DNA of 10,334 bases from JBGAMH01 sp044222045 (GTDB lineage Bacteria > Eisenbacteria > RBG-16-71-46): assembly GCA_044222045.1 (NCBI GenBank), contig JBGAOB010000179.1:1-10334 (forward strand), written 5' to 3'. Below, piece after piece: positions 1-7,027 of the stretch (the stretch's first letter is position 1; each line of letters starts with the position of its first letter). The notes below the pieces were generated by a model that saw only the letters and a list, made by a program, of their open reading frames with translations, ran no database searches and was not told the origin of the DNA. The translations under genes and the position numbers were made by a program.

Positions 1-13
1 GGGAGGCGAGGCC

Positions 14-3000
14 ATGCCCGCCAACGACAGCAGCGCCGCGCTCCATCACGATGCGCACGAGCGGTTCGCACGGCTCGTGGCTTGCATCGACGGTGTCGTG
101 TGGGAGGCCGACGGCCCGATGTGCGGGACCAACTCCGGCAACCCGGTCGTGCGGCCATCCCTCGGCGGGACGGGCGGCGAGTGGCTCCGGTCGCATTCCT
201 GGCTCGACCACGTGCACCCCGACGACCAGGCCCTGCTCACTCGGGAATGGAATGCCGCGGTCGAAGGCGGCCCGCGGCTGGACGTCGAACTGCGCGTGTT
301 GCGCGGCGAGGGTGACGTGCGCCACCTGCACGTGGTGGGCGAGGTCGTTCGCAACGATGCCGCCGGGGCGCCGCGCATGCTCGGCATCGCGCAGGACGTC
401 ACCGAGTCGCGCCGAGCCGCGCACGATGCGAGCGCCCGCGAAACGCGGTTCCGGGCGCTGTTGGACCACGCGTCCGACGCGCTCTACGTGCACGACGAGC
501 GCCGCTGCGTGCTGGAGGCGAACCGGCAGGCGTGCGCGAGCCTGGGCTACACGCTCGAGGAACTCGTCGGCATGTCGCCCGACCAGTTCGACGCGGACTA
601 CGACCTGCCGATGCTGGAAGCGTTCGACGAGCGCATGGACCCGGACGAGCTGCTCTGCTTCGACACCCGGCACCGCCGCAAGGACGGCAGCACGTTCCCG
701 GTCGAAGTGCGCGTGCGCCGCTTCCTGGACGACGGTCGCCGCCACGCGGTGGCGATCGTGCGCGACATCACCGAGCGCAAGCGCGCCGAGGAGGCACTGG
801 CCGCGCGAGAGGCCCAGCTGCGCGAGCTGGCCGAGATGTCGCCGGGCGTCATGGGCACGTATCACATGCGCCCCGACGGCTCCATGTGCATTCCGTATTG
901 TTCGCCGCGCGCCTGGGACGTGTACGGACTGCGCCCGGAAGAACTCGTCGACGACGCGACGCCACTGCTGGAGCGCGCACACGCCGACGACCACGCGGGC
1001 CTGATCACCTCCATGCTGGAGTCCGCACGCCAGCGCATGCCGTGGCGGCACGAGTTCCGTTTCCACCACCCCACGCGCGGCCTGCGCTGGCTCGAGGGCA
1101 GCTCCATGCCGAGCCCCCAGCCGGACGGCGGCGTCCACTGGTACGGCTTCGTGCACGACATCACCGACCGCAAGCGCGCCGAAGAAGCGCTCGCCGTGCG
1201 CGAGGCGGAGCTGCGCGACCTCGCGGAGATGTCCCCCGGAGTGGTGGGCCTGTTCCACCTGCGGCCCGACGGCCGGATGTGCCTGCCGTTCACGTCGCCC
1301 CGCATGTGGGACCTGTTCGGCCTCCACCCCGAGGACGTGGCCGAAGACGCTTCGCCGGTGCTGGAGCGCACGCACCCCGACGATCGCGCGGCGTACATGG
1401 CGTCCATCCAGCAGTCGGCGCGCACGCTCGAGCCGTGGCGGCACGAGTTCCGCGTGATCCACCCCACGCGAGGCCTGCTCTGGCTGGAGGGCCGCACGAT
1501 GCCGCGGCCCCAACCGGACGGCGGCATCACCTGGTACGGATTCGTGCACGACATCACGGATCGCAAGCGCGCCGAGGAATCGCTGCGCTTCTTCCGCCAG
1601 CTCATCGACCGCGCGAACGACTCGATCGAAGTGGCCGACCCCGAAACCGGCCAGTTCCTCGACGTGAACGAGCGCGCGTGCCAGGTGCACGGGTACACGC
1701 GCGAGGAGTACCTGAAGCTCCGGGTCGTGGACATCGCGCCGACCAACCTTCCGCCGGACAGCGACCCGGACATGATCGAGCTGCGGCGCACCGGTCACGT
1801 GGTGTTCGAGTCGGTGCACCGGCGCAAGGACGGCAGCACGTTCCCGGTGGAGATCAACTCGGCGCTGATCCAGCTGGACCGGCCGTACATCATCGCCACG
1901 GTCCGCGACATCACCGAGCGTAAGCGCGTGGAGGAAGCGATCCGGGCGAGCGAGGAGCGGTTCCGCATCCTGGTGGAGCACGCATCGGACGCATTCTTCC
2001 TGCAGGACGCGGGTGGCCGCGTGCTCGACGTGAACCAGCGCGCGTGCGAGAGCCTGGGTTACACGCGCGAGGAACTCATCGGCATGACGCCGCTCGAGTT
2101 CGACGCCGACGTCGACCGCGCCATGCTCGACGACCTCACGCGGCGCATGTTCCGTGGAGAAGTGGTCACTTTCACGTCACATCACCGCCGCAAGGACGGC
2201 AGCACGTTCCCGGTGGAGCTGCGCATCCGGGGATTCCAGGAGGCCGGATCCGGCTGCGCGGTGGCGTTGGCGCACGACATCACCGAGCGCACGCGCCTCG
2301 AGGAGGAACTCCGGCAGGCGCAGAAGATGGAAGCCGTGGGCCGGCTGGCGGGTGGCGTGGCGCACGACTTCAACAACCTGCTCACGGCGATCGGCGGGTT
2401 CTCCGAGATGGTGCTGGACCGCATGGCGCCCGACGATCCCAGCCGCGAACTCATGTCGGAGATCCGCAAGGCCGGCGATCGCGCGGCCGGGCTCACGCGC
2501 CAGCTGCTCGCGTTCAGCCGCAAGCAGGTGCTGCAGCCCCAGGTCGTGTGCGTCAACACGCTGCTCGGCGACCTGCGCAAGCTGCTGCGGCCGCTGCTGG
2601 GCGAGGACATCGACCTGGTGTTGCGGCTGGATCCCGACACCGGCCTGTCGCGCGTGGACCCGGGGCAGTTCGAGCAGGCCGTGCTCAACCTGTCGGTCAA
2701 CGCGCGCGACGCGATGCCGCGCGGTGGGCGGCTGACCATCGAGACGTGCAACATCGAACTGGGCGAAACCGACGTGCACGACCGCCCCGAGATGTTGCCG
2801 GGCGAATACGTGCTCATGAGCGTGAGCGACACGGGCGCCGGCATCGACGAGGCGACGCGCGCACACATGTTCGAGCCGTTCTTCACCACGAAGGGCCCGG
2901 GCAAGGGCACGGGCCTGGGCCTCGCGATGGTGTACGGGTTCGTGAAGCAGTCGGGCGGGCACGTGGAGGTGGCGAGCGAGCCGGGCCGGGGTGCGCTGAT

Positions 3001-3436
3001 CCGCGTGTACCTGCCGCGCACCAGCGAACCGCCCACCGCCCTCGCGGCGCCGCTGGCGAGCGAGGACTCGCGCGGCACGGAGACGATCCTGCTGGTGGAA
3101 GACGAGGACTCCGTGCGGTCGTTGCTGCGCATGGTGCTGCGCGCGAAGGGCTACGACGTGCTCGAGGCGCGCAACGGGCACGACGCGATCTGGGTGGCCG
3201 AGCAGCACGAGGGCGTGATCCACCTGCTGGTGACCGACCTCGTGATGCCGCGCATGGGCGGGCGGGCGCTGGCCGACGTGCTGAGCAAGGCGCGGCCCGG
3301 GCTGCGCGTGCTGTTCGTGAGCGGCTACGTCGCCGACCCGGCGGACGCCGCGCTGGAGGAGGGCGTGGCGTTCCTGCAGAAACCGTTCAGCGCCACCGCG
3401 CTCCCGGGCCGGGTGCGCGAAGTGCTCGACGCATAG
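14..3436 (+). CDS. Soluble multi-PAS hybrid histidine kinase with C-terminal receiver
   Basis: This 1140-residue protein is a cytosolic sensor kinase that should autophosphorylate on histidine and pass phosphate to its own receiver domain. Six PAS/PAC modules lie at about residues 16-130, 145-258, 259-389, 390-520, 525-638 and 649-760, most ending in a DITERKR-type linker. HisKA follows with the H-box histidine H784 in GGVAHDFNNLL, a variant seen in CckA-like hybrid kinases. The HATPase has N-box N896, G1 motif SDTGAG with D939, and G2 motif GTGLG at 965-969. The receiver (about 1025-1138) keeps E1029/D1030, phospho-acceptor D1075, S1103 and K1123, so all catalytic positions are present. No membrane helix or signal peptide is visible. 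The ATG at 14 is backed by GGAGG at 2-6, seven bases upstream. The ligand is unknown. No DNA-binding regulator lies next to it, so its output partner is probably elsewhere. Confidence 0.95.
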   Translation: MPANDSSAALHHDAHERFARLVACIDGVVWEADGPMCGTNSGNPVVRPSLGGTGGEWLRSHSWLDHVHPDDQALLTREWNAAVEGGPRLDVELRVLRGEGDVRHLHVVGEVVRNDAAGAPRMLGIAQDVTESRRAAHDASARETRFRALLDHASDALYVHDERRCVLEANRQACASLGYTLEELVGMSPDQFDADYDLPMLEAFDERMDPDELLCFDTRHRRKDGSTFPVEVRVRRFLDDGRRHAVAIVRDITERKRAEEALAAREAQLRELAEMSPGVMGTYHMRPDGSMCIPYCSPRAWDVYGLRPEELVDDATPLLERAHADDHAGLITSMLESARQRMPWRHEFRFHHPTRGLRWLEGSSMPSPQPDGGVHWYGFVHDITDRKRAEEALAVREAELRDLAEMSPGVVGLFHLRPDGRMCLPFTSPRMWDLFGLHPEDVAEDASPVLERTHPDDRAAYMASIQQSARTLEPWRHEFRVIHPTRGLLWLEGRTMPRPQPDGGITWYGFVHDITDRKRAEESLRFFRQLIDRANDSIEVADPETGQFLDVNERACQVHGYTREEYLKLRVVDIAPTNLPPDSDPDMIELRRTGHVVFESVHRRKDGSTFPVEINSALIQLDRPYIIATVRDITERKRVEEAIRASEERFRILVEHASDAFFLQDAGGRVLDVNQRACESLGYTREELIGMTPLEFDADVDRAMLDDLTRRMFRGEVVTFTSHHRRKDGSTFPVELRIRGFQEAGSGCAVALAHDITERTRLEEELRQAQKMEAVGRLAGGVAHDFNNLLTAIGGFSEMVLDRMAPDDPSRELMSEIRKAGDRAAGLTRQLLAFSRKQVLQPQVVCVNTLLGDLRKLLRPLLGEDIDLVLRLDPDTGLSRVDPGQFEQAVLNLSVNARDAMPRGGRLTIETCNIELGETDVHDRPEMLPGEYVLMSVSDTGAGIDEATRAHMFEPFFTTKGPGKGTGLGLAMVYGFVKQSGGHVEVASEPGRGALIRVYLPRTSEPPTALAAPLASEDSRGTETILLVEDEDSVRSLLRMVLRAKGYDVLEARNGHDAIWVAEQHEGVIHLLVTDLVMPRMGGRALADVLSKARPGLRVLFVSGYVADPADAALEEGVAFLQKPFSATALPGRVREVLDA
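788..1573 (+). repeat. Tandem duplication of a 393-nt PAS-coding unit
   Basis: Two directly adjacent units, 788-1180 and 1181-1573, each encode exactly 131 residues of the kinase (259-389 and 390-520). They align without gaps at roughly two-thirds amino-acid identity by hand count. Shared blocks include AEMSPGV, PWRHEFR, HPTRGL, PQPDGG and WYGFVHDITDRKRA. The exact period and lack of indels point to an in-frame internal duplication followed by substitution, concentrated in the probable ligand-pocket part of the fold. Confidence 0.9.
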
Positions 3437-3550
3437 CGTGGCGGGGGGCGTGAGCCGAACGCACACCGATCAGCCTTTCACGCCGCGTGACGAATGCGGG
3501 GCTCGCGCCCAGCTCGTCGCCCCGCGCGCCCCCGGTCCGGAAACGCACGC

Positions 3551-4123
3551 ATGACGCAGGCACACGATCACCCGGGCGTCGCCACGATCGTCGAGCGCCC
3601 CGACGCCATCGAAGTGAGCATGCCCACGAAAGGGCGGTGGCAGACAGCACTCGTCCTGTGCGTGATGGTTCTCTTCATCACCGGCATCGAGATCTGGATG
3701 CTCGCCCACATCGTCGGCACCATCGGCAGGGAGCCCGCGAGCCTGGGGTCCTTCGCCCTGGGCGTCGGCGGCACGCTCATGTGGCTGTTCGTCTGCCACC
3801 GACTGGCCTTCGAGCTGGTCGGCCGGGAACACCTGGTCGTCGGCAGCACACACCTCACCACTCGCTACGAAGTCTGCGGAACCGGCGTCACGCGCAGGTA
3901 CGACCTTCACCGCGTGCGCAACCTGCGGCCCATGGTGCCTCGGGACGGGTGGGAGAACATCACGCCGTACCAGTGGTACTACGCGGCACTCGGCAGCATC
4001 GCCTTCGACTACGGCCGGTGGACCATCCGCATCGGTTCCGCGGTCCCCGAGCCCGAAGCCCGGCGCGTCGTGCGGCAGATCACCGAGCGCCGTCCTCAGA
4101 TCGGAGCCGACGCATCGCGGTGA
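3551..4123 (+). CDS. Small membrane protein with two helices and a PH-like cytosolic domain
   Basis: This 190-residue protein has two hydrophobic segments: about residues 30-52 (around ALVLCVMVLFITGIEIWML) and about 67-88 (around FALGVGGTLMWLFVC). A soluble C-terminal half follows. Its pattern (GREHLVV, then a RYDLHRVRNLR segment, then IAFDYGRWTIRIG and a PEPEARRVV helix) matches a widespread uncharacterised bacterial family resembling membrane-anchored PH-like proteins. That assignment is from memory of the family pattern. No catalytic residues are evident and the function is unknown. The ATG at 3551 is preferred because GGAAA lies at 3539-3543, seven bases upstream. The in-frame ATG at 3494 would add an arginine/proline-rich stretch with no ribosome-binding site. 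It lies 114 nt after the kinase, so co-transcription is possible but not shown. Confidence 0.82.
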   Translation: MTQAHDHPGVATIVERPDAIEVSMPTKGRWQTALVLCVMVLFITGIEIWMLAHIVGTIGREPASLGSFALGVGGTLMWLFVCHRLAFELVGREHLVVGSTHLTTRYEVCGTGVTRRYDLHRVRNLRPMVPRDGWENITPYQWYYAALGSIAFDYGRWTIRIGSAVPEPEARRVVRQITERRPQIGADASR

Positions 4124-4124
4124 A

Positions 4125-4148
4125 GCCCGGGGGCCGGGGACCCCGGGC
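4125..4148 (+). terminator. GC-rich hairpin just after the membrane-protein stop codon
   Basis: An 8-bp perfect stem, GCCCGGGG (4125-4132) with CCCCGGGC (4141-4148), encloses an 8-nt loop. It starts two bases after the TGA that ends the membrane-protein gene. There is no T-run downstream, so it is a hairpin that could end transcription or protect the mRNA 3' end, not a textbook intrinsic terminator. Confidence 0.45.
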
Positions 4149-4495
4149 CTGCTCGACGCACGCTGCCCGCTCCCGCCCGCGGCACATGCCCTGCTGTCCC
4201 GTCGAGCGCCACACCTCGCTCCCGTCATGAACCCGAGCTGGCATCCGAAGCTCGCCGCCGGGAGCGCGCGCCTCGCCCGTCGTCTCGACCTTCTTCGGAA
4301 TCTCGACTCGGACGTACGACCGCGAACACGGAAGCCCCGAACTCCACGCCGGCCGCTCCTGTCGCGGCGCCGGGGACACTCCGAGATTCCGCGCCGTTCG
4401 CTCGCGCCGCGTGCCGATACCCCGGCCGCAGTCCCGCGCCGCCGTCGGCCGCAACCCGCGGTTCACCACCGGCGCGCCATCCGCTCGGGGGCCTC
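4149..4495. other. Intergenic stretch without a convincing gene
   Basis: Every open frame here translates to arginine/proline-rich sequence with no recognisable domain and no ribosome-binding site at its start, so I call no gene. The only structure seen is a 10-bp inverted repeat, CGGAATCTCG at 4296-4305 and CGAGATTCCG at 4382-4391, separated by 76 nt. The promoter of the zinc-ribbon gene at 4496 presumably lies here, but I see no convincing -35/-10 pair. Confidence 0.6.
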
Positions 4496-4999
4496 ATGGG
4501 CAAGTGCGCGAGTTGTGGGTCGGTGATCCTGTTCGGCGGCAAGCAGCAGGCGAATCGCCGCTATTGTAACGACCGCTGCATGCAGCGCGCGCTGCTCATC
4601 GAAGCCGCCAGCGAGCTGCCCGACCACCTGGTGCTGCCGCAGGTGCAGCTGGTGCACCAGGGCCTATGCCCCAAGTGCCACGGCGCCGGGCCGATCGACG
4701 TGCACGTGGGCCATCGCGTGTGGTCCGCGCTGTTCATCACGTCGTGGGTGAGCCGGCCGGAGGTGTGCTGCCGATCGTGCGGCACGCGCCGGCAGGCGCT
4801 CGATGCGCTGTTCTGCGCGGCGCTCGGCTGGTGGGGCTTCCCGTGGGGGCTGCTCATGACGCCGGTGCAGATCGTCCGCAACGTGATGGCCATGGTGAAG
4901 GGTCCCGACCCGTCGCAACCGTCCGCGGCGCTGACGCAGGCGGTGCGCATCCAGATGGCCGAACAGCTCCTGCACGCCCGCCAGCAGCGCGCGGCGTAG
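4496..4999 (+). CDS. Double zinc-ribbon protein of unknown function
   Basis: This 167-residue protein carries two CxxC-based zinc-binding units. The first uses C4-x2-C7 paired with C24-x3-C28. The second uses C58-x2-C61 paired with C92-x2-C95, with an extra C91. A hydrophobic stretch rich in Trp and Gly (about residues 104-127, containing LGWWGFPWGLLMTPVQIV) follows and may lie on or in the membrane. A polar helical tail ends the protein. The order CPKCxGxGPxDVH, then VWSALFxTSW, then CRxCG, then GWWGFPWG is one I recognise as a recurrent hypothetical protein in several phyla, without known function. A G-run at 4487-4491 is only a weak ribosome-binding site for the ATG at 4496. The coding potential is clear: the cysteine pairs are spaced as in real ribbons and the other frames are low-complexity. 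Confidence 0.85.
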   Translation: MGKCASCGSVILFGGKQQANRRYCNDRCMQRALLIEAASELPDHLVLPQVQLVHQGLCPKCHGAGPIDVHVGHRVWSALFITSWVSRPEVCCRSCGTRRQALDALFCAALGWWGFPWGLLMTPVQIVRNVMAMVKGPDPSQPSAALTQAVRIQMAEQLLHARQQRAA

Positions 5000-5027
5000 C
5001 GGGGCTTGCGGGACGCACTCGGCTCGC

Positions 5028-5084
5028 GGAATCTCCTGCGCGTCGTCGTCCGCGCGCGTCGCGCGCCATCGGCCCGGAGATTCC
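5028..5084 (+). promoter_or_regulatory. Inverted repeat overlapping the methyltransferase ribosome-binding site
   Basis: GGAATCTCC (5028-5036) is perfectly complementary to GGAGATTCC (5076-5084). The right arm contains GGAGA at 5076-5080, the best Shine-Dalgarno for the ATG at 5089. If the arms pair in the mRNA across the 39-nt gap, the ribosome-binding site is masked. This is seen in sequence only. No known riboswitch class is recognised, and chance pairing is possible. Confidence 0.35.
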
Positions 5085-5088
5085 CGTC

Positions 5089-5886
5089 ATGCCCGACACG
5101 AACGATCGCTGGGCGGCCGGCGCGCGTTACGAGAGCTACATGGGGCGCTGGAGTCGCGAGCTCGCGCCGCGCTTCGTGACGTGGCTGGGCATGCGGGCCG
5201 GGGCGCACTGGCTCGACGTGGGTTGCGGCACGGGCGCGCTCACCGGCGCGATCGTGCGCGACACGGCGCCGGCATCGGTGACGGCGTGCGATCCGTCGGA
5301 GTCGTTCGTCGACTTCGCGCGCCGCGGCACGCACGGCGCGAACGTGTGCTTCGTGGTGGCGGGCGCGGGCGCGCTGCCCGCTCGCGACGGTGGGTACGAC
5401 AGCGTCACGTCGTCGCTGGCGCTGAACTTCTTCCCCGATCCGGCGGCCGGCGTGGCCGAGATGCGAGCGCTCGCCGTGCGCGGTGGCGTCGTGTCGGCGC
5501 TGGTGTGGGACTACGCGGAGGGCATGGAGTTCCTGCGCCGGTTCTGGGACGCGGCGCGCGCGGTGGACGCCGGCGCCGCCGCGCTCGACGAGGGGCTGCG
5601 CTTTCCGCTGTGCCGGCGCGAATCGCTCGCGGCGCTGTTCACGGGCGCGGGGCTCGCCGGCGTGGCGTGCGAGGGGCTCGAGATTCCCACCGCGTTCGCG
5701 TCGTTCGCGGAGTACTGGGCGTCGTTCCAGGGCGGCACCGGCCCGGCGCCGGCGTACGTGGCGGCACTGCCGGCGGCCACGCGCGAGGCGCTCGCCGAGC
5801 AGTTGCGACGCACGCTGCCCGCGGATGCGGACGGCTCGATCCGACTGACGGCGCGCGCATGGGCGGTGCGCGGAGCGGTCGCGTAG
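5089..5886 (+). CDS. Class I SAM-dependent methyltransferase
   Basis: This 265-residue cytosolic protein should transfer a methyl group from S-adenosylmethionine to an unidentified acceptor. Motif I is LDVGCGTG at residues 42-49. The acidic residue that usually binds the SAM ribose is D68 in ACDPSESF. A motif-IV-like SSLALNFFPDP segment follows, typical of the Methyltransf_11/25 (UbiE-like) fold. The N-terminal RYESYMGRWSRELAPRF helix is common in stand-alone members of this group. The C-terminal half contains an FASFAEYWASF segment, probably the substrate lid. The ATG at 5089 is chosen because GGAGA at 5076-5080 sits eight bases upstream and the fold starts immediately after it. The open frame extends further upstream but overlaps the zinc-ribbon gene and reads as junk. 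It lies 89 nt after the zinc-ribbon gene and 47 nt before the phosphoesterase. Confidence 0.93.
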   Translation: MPDTNDRWAAGARYESYMGRWSRELAPRFVTWLGMRAGAHWLDVGCGTGALTGAIVRDTAPASVTACDPSESFVDFARRGTHGANVCFVVAGAGALPARDGGYDSVTSSLALNFFPDPAAGVAEMRALAVRGGVVSALVWDYAEGMEFLRRFWDAARAVDAGAAALDEGLRFPLCRRESLAALFTGAGLAGVACEGLEIPTAFASFAEYWASFQGGTGPAPAYVAALPAATREALAEQLRRTLPADADGSIRLTARAWAVRGAVA

Positions 5887-5933
5887 GCTGGGGAGCCCGA
5901 GTCGCAGGACCAACCATCCGGAGCCTCCGCCCG

Positions 5934-6428
5934 ATGCCGACTTCCACCCGCACGCAGCTCACGCTCTTCGTGCCCGCGCCGCACGCCGAGGTGATCGAGG
6001 CCGTGCGGCGCGTGCTCGACCCGGTGCAGGCGTCGCTGATCGCGGCGCACGTCACGTTGTGCCGCGAGGACGAGCTGGCGGGGCTGCCGGCGAGCGCGCT
6101 GCGCGAGCGGCTCGCCGGCGCCGGGCGGCTCACGCTCGGCTTCGGCGCGCCGGTCGCGTTCGACGGGCACGGCATCCTGCTGCCGTGCGTGCGGGGCGAG
6201 CGGGAGTTCCGCGCGCTGCGCGTGAAAGCGCTCGGCCGCGACGACGCGCGCGACCAGCGCCCGCACCTCACGCTCGCGCACCCGCGCAACCCGCGCGCGC
6301 CGGGGAACTCGCTGGCGCACGCGAGCGTGCCGAGCGACGCGCGGGTCCTCACGTTCGAAGTGGCCTGCCTGATCCGGCAGGACGACGCCGCGCCGTGGCG
6401 CGTGCTGGAGTCGTTCGCGCTGGGCTGA
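5934..6428 (+). CDS. 2H phosphoesterase (2'-5' RNA ligase family) protein
   Basis: This 164-residue protein has the two signature HxTx motifs of the 2H superfamily: H39-V-T41-L and H111-L-T113-L, about 70 residues apart, as in the LigT/ThpR and cyclic phosphodiesterase group. Members act on 2'-5' linkages or on 2',3'-cyclic phosphates in RNA or nucleotides. The exact substrate cannot be read here. It is cytosolic and close to the usual family length of about 170-180 residues. The ATG at 5934 has GGAG at 5920-5923, ten bases upstream. It lies 47 nt downstream of the methyltransferase and is probably co-transcribed with it. An RNA-related link between the two is only a guess. A strong hairpin follows the stop codon. 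Confidence 0.9.
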   Translation: MPTSTRTQLTLFVPAPHAEVIEAVRRVLDPVQASLIAAHVTLCREDELAGLPASALRERLAGAGRLTLGFGAPVAFDGHGILLPCVRGEREFRALRVKALGRDDARDQRPHLTLAHPRNPRAPGNSLAHASVPSDARVLTFEVACLIRQDDAAPWRVLESFALG

Positions 6429-6435
6429 TCGCGGG

Positions 6436-6466
6436 TCGAGCACTCCGGTGAACCCGGAGTGCTCGA
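6436..6466. terminator. Probable bidirectional terminator hairpin
   Basis: A 13-bp perfect inverted repeat, TCGAGCACTCCGG (6436-6448) and CCGGAGTGCTCGA (6454-6466), encloses a TGAAC loop and can be extended by three more pairs, one of them G-T. It sits between the stop of the phosphoesterase on the plus strand (6428) and the stop of the kelch/FlgD protein on the minus strand (6492). This convergent position is where a shared terminator is expected. No T-run follows on either strand. Confidence 0.75.
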
Positions 6467-6491
6467 TCGGTGCGCAGGGCTGGCGACTCCG

Positions 6492-6962
6492 TCACCTCAC
6501 CACGCAGAGCCGTCGCGTCAGCGCGACGCCGCCGTGCGTCAGCCGCACCACGTACACGCCCGGGCGCAACCTCGCGGCGGCACCCACGACCAGCGAATGC
6601 CCCCCGGCCTCGTGCGCGGCCAGGTCGTGCCGTTCGACGCGGCGGCCCGCGAGGTCGAACACGTCGAGTGCGCCGGGCGAGCGAACGGGCAGTTCGAACG
6701 ACACGCGCGCCGCGCCGTCACTGGGATGGGGGTTCAGCGCTGCGAGCGCGAACAACGGCGCGCCCGGCGTGTCGGGGTAGCCGCCCAGCATCAGCATGCG
6801 ATCGTGCGAGGCATCGAACGCCATGGCCACATCCGCGCTTGTCAGATCGGGAAACGGCAGCTGCGGAACGCGCTGCCACGCACCATCGGCGGCGCGGGCG
6901 CTGGCCGCGGCCAGCGTCACCGCGAGCAGTGCGCCGAGCACCCCTGCGCGAAGGGACTTCAT
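6492..6962 (-). CDS. Short secreted protein with one kelch-like motif and a FlgD-like C-terminal domain
   Basis: This 156-residue exported protein starts with a Sec signal peptide (positive MKSLR, hydrophobic core, probable cleavage after A24 in ARA). Residues 45-61 (VAMAFDASHDRMLMLGG) look like one kelch-type beta-propeller repeat. From about N77 the rest (NPHPSDGAARVSFELP, then LDVFDLAGRRV, then LRPGVYVVRL) matches the FlgD Ig-like/type-IX-sorting-like C-terminal domain found on many secreted FCB-group proteins. Related proteins normally carry several kelch repeats before this tail, so the body here looks cut to a stub. The ATG at 6962 has GGAG at 6973-6970, seven bases upstream. It lies 65 nt after the anti-sigma gene and ends before a hairpin, so it is probably the last gene of the sigma operon. 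Binding partner and role are unknown. Confidence 0.85.
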   Translation of the reverse strand: MKSLRAGVLGALLAVTLAAASARAADGAWQRVPQLPFPDLTSADVAMAFDASHDRMLMLGGYPDTPGAPLFALAALNPHPSDGAARVSFELPVRSPGALDVFDLAGRRVERHDLAAHEAGGHSLVVGAAARLRPGVYVVRLTHGGVALTRRLCVVR

Positions 6963-7027
6963 GATGGTTCTCCGGTGTGGCTCGCCGCGCGGCACAGGGT
7001 CGGCGCCCGGTCGAACCGCCGAAAAGT

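Noticed and set aside
2177..3466. Long minus-strand open frame (429 codons) opposite the kinase core
   Set aside because: It lies fully antisense to the HisKA, HATPase and receiver coding sequence, and its His/Arg/Ala-rich product shows no fold.
3496..3525. Hairpin GCGGGGC / GCCCCGC after the kinase as a terminator
   Set aside because: Only 7 bp with a 16-nt loop, located 60 nt after the stop codon and without a T-run; too weak in such GC-rich sequence.
4227..4526. Plus-strand open frame of 99 codons in the intergenic region
   Set aside because: Arg/Pro-rich product, no ribosome-binding site, and overlap with the start of the zinc-ribbon gene in another frame.
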